Source: Fusarium oxysporum f. sp. lycopersici 4287
Taxonomy: Eukaryota > Ascomycota > Sordariomycetes > Hypocreales > Nectriaceae
NCBI RefSeq assembly: GCF_000149955.1
Contig: NC_030988.1
Coordinates: 4,694,815-4,706,982, forward strand
Direction: 5' to 3'
Length of the DNA stretch: 12,168 bases
The notes under the pieces were generated by a model, which was given only the letters and a program-made list of their open reading frames with translations, was not told where the DNA came from and made no database searches. Of the stretch, positions 1 to 7,417 are shown one piece after another (position 1 is the stretch's first letter; each line of letters begins with the position of its first letter). Made by a program: the position numbers and the translations under genes.

Positions 1-93
1 TACGAACCTGCAGTTTATGATATTTACGGGCCAAAGATTGAGTTTGAAGATCCTTCATTGCAACCACTTAGCATCAGACTGGCGAGCATGTGA
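1..93 (+). CDS. possible C-terminal end of a gene entering from the left edge (partial)
   Basis: Frame 1 is open from the first base for 30 codons and stops at TGA 91-93. The peptide begins YEPAVYDIYGPKIEFEDPS and ends SIRLASM. Its mix of aromatic, acidic and proline residues reads like ordinary protein rather than random translation. No domain can be named from so short a tail. The opposite strand is also open here (212 down to 24), which weakens the case. The call rests only on residue composition and on the frame being open to the window edge; it could be chance or the end of a decayed repeat. I do not recognise the family. Confidence 0.25.
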   Translation, partial: YEPAVYDIYGPKIEFEDPSLQPLSIRLASM

Positions 94-902
94 TGATTAC
101 ATTTTGGAATCACGCTATGCTTTACGAAAGCCATACTCAGCATTTTTGCTATTACCCCTTTTTTTCTACGATAATCACTTGTAACATTAGGGTCATACCA
201 AAGCTGGACCACGCGCCGATCTCTGTTCCATGAACTTAATTCTCATTAGTGAAGAGTATATACTCCATCGAGACGTTATTGGACGCCATTGGAGAAAACA
301 TGCTGTTCTGCGGTATCTATAGACATTTCTCTAGAACGCATGAAGGATGTCACTTGCCAGTCGAAAAGCATTTCATTGGACGTTTCTGTCTTGCTTCCTT
401 TCTTTGGTGGAATTTTGGGAAAGTTTGCTTTTTGCGTCCATCATTTCCAGCTTAGCATTCATGACATTGGATGGCTGGTATTACGGCACCCCATATTATC
501 CAGCCTTGATAGCTTGGGTCTTTTAATCGCATCTTATGTTGCTGAGGCTTTCTCTTCTCTTGTTGGCTTTTTTGAGCAATGTGTCTTGTTGGATTGGGCA
601 GGTTATTACTGGGGATGGTAATTTCGGGGAAAATTTGTTTTGCTTTCAACTTTCCAATGCCATAGTTTCTATTTCCAAATAAAGCATGCTACTGCTACTT
701 CATTATGCTGCAAAGCTTCATTATGCATGGCGTACCAAGCTCGCGGTTCCGTATCGTCCCATGCGTCCGAATTGCCACTTGGAGAGCTGCTTGATTCCAG
801 CCTAAAAGTCTAGCGAAGGCGCCGCCTCAACAACTGCGTTATAGATTTAGAGTTAGATATCCCAAGCCCGTCGGGAATTTACTATGTCACGGACGAAACT
901 GG
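94..902. other. about 800 bases with no supportable gene
   Basis: Short open frames occur on both strands (for example plus 289-621 and minus 649-452), but they overlap each other, have skewed composition, and show no motif, intron pattern or start context that I trust. Two exact copies of the 11-mer CTTCATTATGC lie at 698-708 and 716-726. A 26-codon frame starting at ATG 884 ends at TGA 962-964 and overlaps the start of the next open frame in another phase. I see no tRNA, rRNA or terminal repeats. Confidence 0.5.
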
Positions 903-1379
903 TTGGCCTCCAGGTTTCTGCCGCGTCCTTGGTGGAGGCTCGTGGTGGCGTTGTCCTTAAATGAAATCTATGGTACGGTGGGATTTGTAGAACGCCCGAC
1001 TCGACAACAAGAAGAGCCCCATAGTTTCACGAGTTTTGTTAAAGAATACAGACAACTGAGAAACTTACTTGTAGCACTGCGGCCTGAGGTTGTGCACACA
1101 GGCGATCATAACAATTGGATCGGCGACCAACTGCGCCAAGAGTTGTCTAAACTGTTGAATCATGAAGAAGTCGATGCCATCTTGACTACGTCGAAAAAGA
1201 ATCTCGGCGATGATGATCGGGAGGTAGCGCCGGCGAAGAGCATCCATGTCCAACTCGACGATCTGGAGAATAGCGAAATTGGCGCTGCGGCGCATGAGAC
1301 CGTCTACCGCTGGTACATAAAGTTCTTTCTCGGAAGCATAAAGATCTTAACAAAAGGCTTTAAAAAAACTAAAAACTAA
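903..1379 (+). CDS. orphan open reading frame, hypothetical protein or gene fragment
   Basis: A frame of about 158 codons is open here, but its first codon is TTG rather than ATG, so the true beginning is unknown; it may be an internal exon or a fragment. The translation has a plausible soluble, helical look: a stretch rich in Leu and charged residues around residues 45-95 (including EYRQLRNLLVALRPE and DQLRQELSKLL), then an acidic part, then YRWYIKFFLGSIK and a lysine-rich end. The last codons are read from the start of an A-rich tract, so the natural C-terminus may lie a little earlier. An overlapping frame from ATG 884 encodes 26 residues in a different phase; a short intron could in principle link the two, but I see no convincing donor and acceptor. 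I recognise no family. It could be a decayed gene or the end of a retroposed copy. Confidence 0.3.
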   Translation: MASRFLPRPWWRLVVALSLNEIYGTVGFVERPTRQQEEPHSFTSFVKEYRQLRNLLVALRPEVVHTGDHNNWIGDQLRQELSKLLNHEEVDAILTTSKKNLGDDDREVAPAKSIHVQLDDLENSEIGAAAHETVYRWYIKFFLGSIKILTKGFKKTKN

Positions 1380-1404
1380 AATAAATTAAAAAAATAAAAA
1401 AAAA
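1361..1404 (+). repeat. A-rich low-complexity tract
   Basis: Forty-four bases are almost all A, broken by a few T and C, and include runs of six to nine A. The tract closes the orphan open frame and ends sharply at CTTTCTCG. The 8-mer CTTTCTCG also occurs just before it, at about 1325-1332. An A-tail on the coding strand is what a retroposed transcript leaves, but a simple low-complexity tract explains it equally well. Confidence 0.7.
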
Positions 1405-2329
1405 CTTTCTCGATGGACTAGACGTCGCCTGCTTCTAGAGACCAAAGCAGACGCTTGAGTTTGCTACACAGGGGCCAAAGGCTACAGGTGACAATTACTC
1501 AGAAATGGCGTCTTGGATTGAAGGAAGAGTAAGGTGCGTCCATTCGCCCCACAGACCGGTGATTCACGCTTCTGACTTAACATGAAAACCCGACGCGAGT
1601 TCGCCAACACCTTCTCAATCCAGAATTAAGTGGATTGGACTCAACTTGGGTGCATATGATTATATATTTAGAATTCGACATAGAAAACAAGAAAAGCCCT
1701 AGACCATGCCCACTACGAGGTAAGGCGCGCGATAAGCTTCAGCTCTTGGCCAAACTCAACTCTGGATATCAATGCTCTGATACGGTGGCCAATTACAGAA
1801 GGCTTAGTCATAGTTATTGGGCTAGCTTACAGTGCCTTTGGTGGCAGTGGGCCACCGTCGGAACTTTGATCAATCATTCAACATTCGTACCGCTACGTAA
1901 CCATATGGTAATGAGACCGGAACTCTGTCAATATCCTTTGACGTAAAACAGATCATCTTTCAGTTCTGCAAGAGAACACTCAGAAACCACCTTGGAAAGA
2001 AATTACGGGCTCTCAGGAGCGCAAACACGCGACGCGTCGCTGACAGAACAGGTTGAGGCGAAGACATCTCCACCAACACACCATCGCTGGGACCGCGGAA
2101 CCAGATAACTCGAATCAGGAGATGGCGCTGCTCACATCAGTACTGGCCAAAACAATGCCGCTAGCAGCGGGAAACGGTAATCGCTACTTCAGCAACGATA
2201 ATCGAAACACCATATACGCGAAATCAGACCCAAAGTTAAACTGGAGTTGGCGGCTCCGACAATGATGCCGGACAAGGCTCCAGCCGAGTTCCACAGACGA
2301 TACAAACACGCGAGCCTACCTACGACTGG
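1405..2329. other. stretch without a supportable gene, left flank of the retroelement
   Basis: A 5' LTR, primer-binding site and the start of gag would be expected somewhere here. I searched by eye for a copy of this region downstream of the integrase (about 6550-7200) and found none, so no LTR is called. Open frames at 1635-1946 and 2053-2265 are short and have no recognisable motif; the second may be decayed N-terminal gag because it lies directly upstream of the zinc knuckle. Around 2330 the sequence becomes recognisably gag. Confidence 0.5.
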
Positions 2330-3438
2330 TGCTTCCGCTGCGGGCGATGGGCCACCGTTCCTGGGGATGCCCAAAAGAGAAGGATGAGGAAGTACAACGA
2401 GACAATGCCAGACACTTTAACCGGAACAAGGAAAGATTGTACGCCGAGAGAACAGCGCAGCTGAACGGACGAGCACCGATGGAAACGGCAAAGACCACTA
2501 TGATGGAATAGGTGATGCCTCGACCGCCGGTCGGCTTTCGACTGACTCCCTCTGAGCAACTTGCTCTGAACACAATGCTGCGCTACGATGGGAGGGGCTT
2601 CACGCGTGTAGAGGCCGACGACTCCAAGCCTTGGTTGCCGGGTGAGCGCCGACCTGAAGCGACGCCTGGCGAGGATTACTCAAGGCCCTGGTTTCCAGGT
2701 GAGTAACGCCCCATGGTTGGCAGCCCTGGCTGGGAGGCATTGGCTCACGTTCACCCTGCAGTAAACTCAACCTTCCGACAGACGACAGCGACTCCCGCAG
2801 ACCAACTGATGGTAAACGCGGCCGCGCGTGCGACAAACAAAAACAAGAATGATCCGAAGGGCAAGAAGAATACAGCGTCCGTGGACAGCGATCGACTCAA
2901 AGTTCCAGCCATTGAAGCTTTACGACAAGCAGAGGAGATGACTGATCACACCACTAGAGGAACACCCGCCGACGCTCTGGAGCTGAGGGCCATTGTGTTG
3001 AGGGAGGAGGAGCAGCCTCTACCTCCGGGCCCTCGATACATAGACGTGGAGATGGCACAAAACATTTCAGAAGAAGAATTCGAGAGGCTGCTACTGCACT
3101 TATAACCTCACCTGGGAAGATTCAACTTGCAGAACGGAGCTGGGAAGGCAGTTCTCACCACGGAGAAAAAATCAAGGCATATCTTCGAGAAGATCGGATT
3201 AACTGATGAGTGTCAAGTGCCCGAATTCGAGACTGAACAACAGTTGAAAGAGCAAACAATCACCATCAGCGAGTTACAGTTGCTACAGATCGCTCCGTCG
3301 ATCCGCCAACGGTTATCGAGACTCATGCAATGCCGACGAAGAGCGAAAACAACTAAGACCAAAGAAGCACCGGTGAACATGCTAGCACTCTTCAGAGAAC
3401 TACTGGATCTTATTGGCTTCAAAGGACACCAGCCTTGA
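2330..3438 (+). pseudogene. gag-like pseudogene with split CCHC zinc knuckle
   Basis: A CX2CX4HX4C knuckle is visible, but its halves are in different frames: the first two Cys codons are at 2330 and 2339, and His and the last Cys are at 2353 and 2368. One base is missing between 2342 and 2346. From the His onward a single frame stays coherent to 3438, interrupted only by TAG 2509-2511, TAA 2704-2706 and TAA 3103-3105. The frame contains charged RNA-binding-like sequence after the knuckle, two diverged copies of a ten-residue unit with the core PW(L/F)PGE, a lysine-rich patch, and an acidic part (about 3045-3090). Near 3270-3330 it reads LQLLQIAPSIRQRLSRL, which resembles the stretch between gag and protease in fungal Gypsy polyproteins; that link is from memory of the family. 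All breaks point to loss of function. Confidence 0.75.
2617..2703 (+). repeat. two diverged copies of a 30-base coding unit in gag
   Basis: Bases 2617-2646 encode DDSKPWLPGE and 2674-2703 encode DYSRPWFPGE, separated by 27 bases in the same frame. Differences are mostly at third codon positions or conservative, suggesting duplication before the element died. The second copy ends directly at the TAA stop 2704-2706. A possible third, weaker copy (CCATGGTTGG...) follows in another frame. Confidence 0.6.
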
Positions 3439-4705
3439 GTGATATCTCACCATCACCCAAACAGTTCCAGGCAATCAACAACAACCGCAAGGACGAGAGA
3501 GAGGGACCGCAAGGCCTGGCAGAGCTAGAAGAAAAGGCACTCATCTATTTGGATGATGAAGAAGGCATTCTGGCTGAACTATGACGCCATTGAACAGGCG
3601 TACCATCTTTCGGGAAACGAGGAGCCACCATTCGGGAAGCTGTGAGGATGCAGTGGCCAGAATCGAAACAGCAACCTAGGGATTCAACTCATACAGGGGA
3701 ATCCATAAGCAGACAATCAAGTATCATATCAAGAAAACCAGGAACTTGTTTTGTTTATCTTCCCATGCGAGTGAAAATTTTGTGATGCATTGAGAGAACC
3801 ATGTTTTGGGCACGATGCGCCACCAGAGTGCCGCGTCAGACGAGATCGCTAAACTACCCCGCTATCAGGCCTAAGTTCCAGCGGAAGAACCTTCCTCCAA
3901 CATCACGAAAACATCATTCGGCCGCGCTGGCTTGGCGCGCACGGCAATCGCCGCAAACGTTGCTGATCAAACACATTTCGATTTTCACTATCCAAGATTT
4001 TCTTTGCCTTTACGCATAAGCACAGAGCTCGAACTTCTTCCACCGATCCTGGAGCGCGCGGAGGCTGAGCGAACACCAGGCACGATAAAGAGCGACTCCT
4101 CAGAGCCACAACACCAGCAAATCGAAACCTGTTCGCCATCACCGAAGATGCCGCAGGCCGCAGGAGTTGAATCACCTCACTCCAAAGAACGAAACCCAAA
4201 GTAAACCACCGACTGACAGGACTCCTCCCAAATGCCGAGTCATCAACGCGAGAGAAGAGATCGACAACCGAACCGAAACTGCGCGACGAGTCGGGCTCAT
4301 GGGTCGAACATCGCAGACAAACTCGACACCAGCTTCAAAATCGATACTGGAACACTCCGGAAGTAGACGGGGGAACGCTGCGGAAGGGCGGCATGGTTGA
4401 TGGTGGCGACGGCTGGCAGAGGAGGGGAGGCACCACAGCGAACCCTAGAGTTTGACGACGGCGAAATGAAGTATACCAGCTGGGATAGCCTGTACATACA
4501 GACGGCAGAGTCGGACGCTTGCTAACTTGATTGCGAAATCCGAAACCCGCCATCTTCAAAGTCTTGAGAATATACAGCAGACGCGACATCTTGGCAGCCA
4601 AATAGTTCACCCCCTCTAATGGAACGCAACTGACTGATCGATCGATGGTCATAAGCCTGGGGACCGAACACGCATTGTATTCCGAAACCAGACAACCAGC
4701 GACCA
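3439..4705 (+). other. retroelement spacer between gag and RT, protease not recognised
   Basis: This is where a Gypsy element carries its aspartic protease and the N-terminal part of RT. No clear D-T/S-G protease motif in a coherent frame could be identified. Short open frames exist on both strands (plus 3801-4019, 3932-4204, 4167-4400; minus 4652-4335), but they shift frame often and read like decayed sequence. No independent gene is supported. Confidence 0.55.
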
Positions 4706-5203
4706 GATCATGTGCTACAACTGAGAATGGTCCATGATTACTGGCGCCTTAACAAGATAACGAAGAAACCAGCGTGCCCAGCCACAACTTGGAAGTAGAC
4801 TTGGATTCCATATACTGTGGTCAACCACGAGTGTTCTCTCAGTTAGATGCCTCACACAGACTATGGGGCATACCAATTTAACCTTCAGATCGTGAAAGGA
4901 CCGGGTTCCTCACACCAAATGGGCTCTATTACTACAACAACAACACACCAATGGGACTCAAAGGTTCATCAGCCTCCAGTGCTAGGTTTGGAGATTTGGC
5001 TTTTGGCCACCTATTGTATCAGGACGGCTCTGACTCCCGTCGTTTCACGAATACCTGAAAGAACTCGCTACGACGTTCTTTCTATACGTTGACGATCACC
5101 ACACAGCCTCCGAGACATTCGAAGACCACTTAGAGTTCACGTTGAAGTACTACCTACCGCGAATCACTTGGGCGCCAATCAGTTTGAATGACAAGACAAG
5201 CAT
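4706..5203 (+). pseudogene. reverse transcriptase domain, broken into several frames
   Basis: RT core pieces follow each other in the right order but in different phases. First comes LRMVHDYWRLNKITKKPA (from 4721), which matches the stretch leading to motif A. Then comes the motif A region SQLDASHRLWGIPI (4837-4878), ended by TAA 4879-4881. After the stop the same frame continues with GLYYY and the motif B core PMGLKGSSAS (from 4948). Then, in another phase, FFLYVDD gives the catalytic YVDD box at 5085-5096. At least two frameshifts and one nonsense codon lie inside the domain, so no active enzyme is possible. In a live element this enzyme copies the RNA genome into cDNA inside cytoplasmic particles. 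Confidence 0.88.
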
Positions 5204-5878
5204 GTGCATATCTATCATGGAAAGTTTATACCGGGGACAGCAGACCCCATTCATCGTATAAAAGAAAGCTTCTTTGAGTTCCGCAATCAAGACAAGGTCC
5301 TGGAAACCATCAGTCCTGAGGCGGGAAACAAAACGCGACACACCAGTGCGGAAAGCAACGCCGCGGCAGCACTTGAGAGCATTTGCGACAGTATTCAGGA
5401 TAACGTAAATTCGGGAGCAGACTCCACAAAACAGTTCCACCTCGGGACCGACGCCTCAGAGAACGGAACACGCGGAGTTCTCCAGCTAGATGATACCCCA
5501 GCAGGTGAGGATAGCACCGAGAAGGATTTCAAGAACGCAGGAGTTATCATGTGGATATTGGGGCGCTTCAACGATGCAGACCTCCAATACATGATGCCGG
5601 AAAGGGAAATGCTTGCAGTCGTGCGAGGATGGCAAGAAAGCCACTGGATGATCAAACACGCCTCGCACCCGGTGAAAGTTTATACGGATCACAAGGGAAT
5701 GACCGACTCTATGGCAAACAGAGGTCACTTTCACGGCAAGGTTAGCCGCTGGATCGAAGTCGTGGGGGAGTGGGAATTCGAATACAGGTTCCGTTCGTGT
5801 AGGAGCAAGGTGATGCGCCTGGCGGACGGAATATCACGGCTACCTGAGGCGCTGAAGGAAGACGCCAAGCCTATTTGA
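5204..5878 (+). pseudogene. Gypsy RT thumb/connection and RNase H domain (open remnant)
   Basis: This is the longest open piece of the element: 224 codons from an internal ATG that is not a real start. Residues 11-25 (GTADPIHRIKESFFE) match the segment joining RT to RNase H in fungal Gypsy polyproteins. The RNase H core follows with its four acidic residues: D83 in LGTDAS, E135 in PEREMLAV, D162 in VYTDHK and D208 in LADGISR. The block ends at TGA 5876-5878, where a live polyprotein would continue through a linker to integrase. RNase H would remove the RNA strand of the RNA-DNA hybrid during cDNA synthesis. With the RT upstream broken and no own promoter visible, I infer it is a relic that has escaped indels rather than a domesticated gene. 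Confidence 0.9.
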
Positions 5879-6149
5879 ACTGAAGATGGGCACCGGACGA
5901 ATCTTGGGCGTTACATCTCTAACAGAACTTTCGGCAAGCGTCATTTTGCCGAGAAGCAGAGCGCCTGGAAAATATTTGATCACCGACACGTGAAAAGGAA
6001 ACATTGGACATTGGCAACATGAGGCCTGGTACTCCGAAACCGTTTCTACCCTGCTCGAGGGTCTGAGCAGTTTGGAAGAGGGGCGATGGCGGCTGATGAA
6101 GTGATGCATGCTCAGATACAGAATCGTCGACAGGGAACCGCACTATCTG

Positions 6150-6549
6150 GAGAGCGAAGAATCTCTGGCACTCTGCGTGGCTGAGAAAGACGTGCCGCTC
6201 ATCCTGCAGAAGGCGCACGACAAATGTGGACACTTCGCAATGGCTATCACGAACGATAGACTGAGAAGAAGACAATGGTGACCGAGTCGAGCCAGCGACA
6301 TAGAGAACTATTGCAGAACATGCATGATGTGTCAGCAGACAGCATCGTGTGTTCTGGCATCACTGTCAGGGAGCATCACCAAGCTGGAGCCCTGGGGCAT
6401 GGTGGGAATGATTTACCTCGCCCCGATCAAGCCATCGTCAGTCGAAGGGCAGCAACAGAGCCTGCTGTGTTCGAATGGTCGAGAACGATCTACTGCGATA
6501 ATGGTTCACCCTTTGTGAACATGAAGTTGAGGATGGCGGCAGATAGGTA
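6150..6549 (+). pseudogene. integrase remnant: HHCC zinc finger and partial catalytic core
   Basis: The HHCC zinc finger is visible in one frame: His codons at 6216 and 6231 (HDKCGH), then CRTCMMC with the zinc Cys pair at 6312-6323. A TGA at 6279-6281 interrupts this frame between the His and Cys pairs. Further on, LEPWGMVGMIYLAPIKP (about 6384-6434) aligns with the start of the catalytic core, where fungal Gypsy integrases have GMDY; here the Asp position (6411-6413) is Ile. The second catalytic Asp is seen in YCDNGSPFVN (Asp at 6497-6499) but in another frame and only 86 bases after the first position, against roughly 55-65 codons expected, so an internal deletion is likely. The final Glu is not seen. 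The linker upstream (5879-6149) is decayed. Confidence 0.85.
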
Positions 6550-7196
6550 GGGGATAAAGATGGAACTAGGCCCCGACCTCTCATCGTTCCTGTACTGGTT
6601 TGCCAGAACGTGTCGTCCGCCTGGTAAGGAAACAAATCCAAAGGTGGGCAGCGGAAAGGGAGGGACTCTCGTTAGGTCGCTGACACCAGGTAGTACCCAC
6701 GCGGTCATGATCAATCTCAACAGCAGATACATCGAGAGCATTGGTGCATTCCTGGCCATGGCGATGTTGGGATGGCTGTCGTTCGCTAAACATTCTGGCA
6801 TCTTGGATCCTCTGCCCGATGAGGTGAATGCCTCGACTCGACATTATTAGAGGTCCAAGGACTTGATTCATCTGATCAAGGATGCTCTCCCACACGTTAG
6901 AGTTACTGCTGCACTGTAATCAGTGAAGGAGAGATGACAACTCTGACGTATGCATGCAGCTAGCTGCGGCGCAAGCTGTCTCATTGATACTCACATTGTC
7001 CTCAAATCCAGGAGACCATCCCTGGCGTTTTCGACCAGTCTAATATGCGGAAGAAGTGAGACTGACCCATCTTGACATTGAGAAAGCTCAGGCAGGGCCC
7101 CTTCATGTGAGCTACGGCCACCAGTGTGCCTTGATCGTCTTCTATCGAATCGCGGATCCATGCTGACACCGCCCTGCCCCGGCCCGATAAATTCCA
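6550..7196. other. non-coding stretch between the retroelement relic and the regulator promoter
   Basis: No gene is supported. Open frames on both strands (plus 6560-6850, minus 6895-6581, minus 7253-7002) overlap each other and show no motif. A 3' LTR would be expected near the left end, but no partner copy was found upstream. A purine-rich run GAAGGAGAGA at about 6925-6934, followed by TGAC, could be a remnant polypurine tract and LTR start; this is only a suggestion. A perfect 12-base palindrome lies at 6956-6967. The right part probably serves as promoter of the downstream gene and contains a GATAA (7186-7190) and a CCCCGG (7177-7182, one CreA/Mig1-like match on minus); such short matches are common by chance. 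Confidence 0.45.
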
Positions 7197-7204
7197 TATA
7201 AAAG
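7197..7204 (+). promoter_or_regulatory. likely TATA box of the Rua1-like gene
   Basis: TATAAAAG fits the TATA consensus and lies about 220 bases before the chosen start codon. A pyrimidine-rich stretch (about 7229-7285) follows, as is common around transcription starts of filamentous fungi, so transcription probably begins there. This would leave a 5' leader of roughly 130-190 bases. Confidence 0.5.
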
Positions 7205-7417
7205 ATTGACAATTAGTTCGTGTGAAGCCTTCCAATCTTTCTACTTTTATCACTCCCTCCTTTCATGCTTCATACTTTCTTGACCTTCGTCTTTGGCCCT
7301 ATCCACGCAATACTTACACTTCGCCACGAAGTAACACCAAAGTTGAAGCTTAACTTGTCACTTCTGTCTGCGATACCATTACACAACTGCCTTACGCATA
7401 CATCTGCGCATACGCCT

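Larger units (their letters stand above)
2330..6549 (+). mobile_element. degenerate Ty3/Gypsy-type LTR retrotransposon (internal region, LTRs not found)
   Basis: A gag-type zinc knuckle is followed in one orientation by a reverse transcriptase with a YVDD box, a Gypsy-type RNase H, an HHCC integrase zinc finger and part of an integrase core. RT-RNase H before integrase is the Ty3/Gypsy order; Copia elements place integrase first. The reading frame changes many times and several stops interrupt it, so no polyprotein can be made. The bounds given are the outermost recognisable coding motifs; the true element must be longer. I found no LTRs, polypurine tract or target-site duplication with confidence, so it may be a truncated or rearranged copy. 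Base composition looks balanced by eye, not strongly AT-rich, so heavy repeat-induced point mutation is not obvious. The family is known from many ascomycete genomes; a family name cannot be given. Confidence 0.92.

Noticed and set aside
1514..1622. Inverted repeat TGGATTGA / TCAATCCA that might mark a small inverted-repeat element
   Set aside because: Only eight exact bases with imperfect extension, and no target-site duplication; expected by chance.
1635..1946. 103-codon plus-strand open frame
   Set aside because: No recognisable motif or supporting splice signals; most likely chance or decayed flank of the element.
1405..2329. 5' LTR for the Gypsy element
   Set aside because: No matching copy downstream of integrase was found by eye, and no clear primer-binding site.
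4335..4652. 105-codon minus-strand open frame within the retroelement
   Set aside because: It is opposite the element's coding direction, with no recognisable domain and no start context.
5150..5440. 96-codon minus-strand frame opposite RT/RNase H
   Set aside because: Antisense to a clearly identified coding domain.
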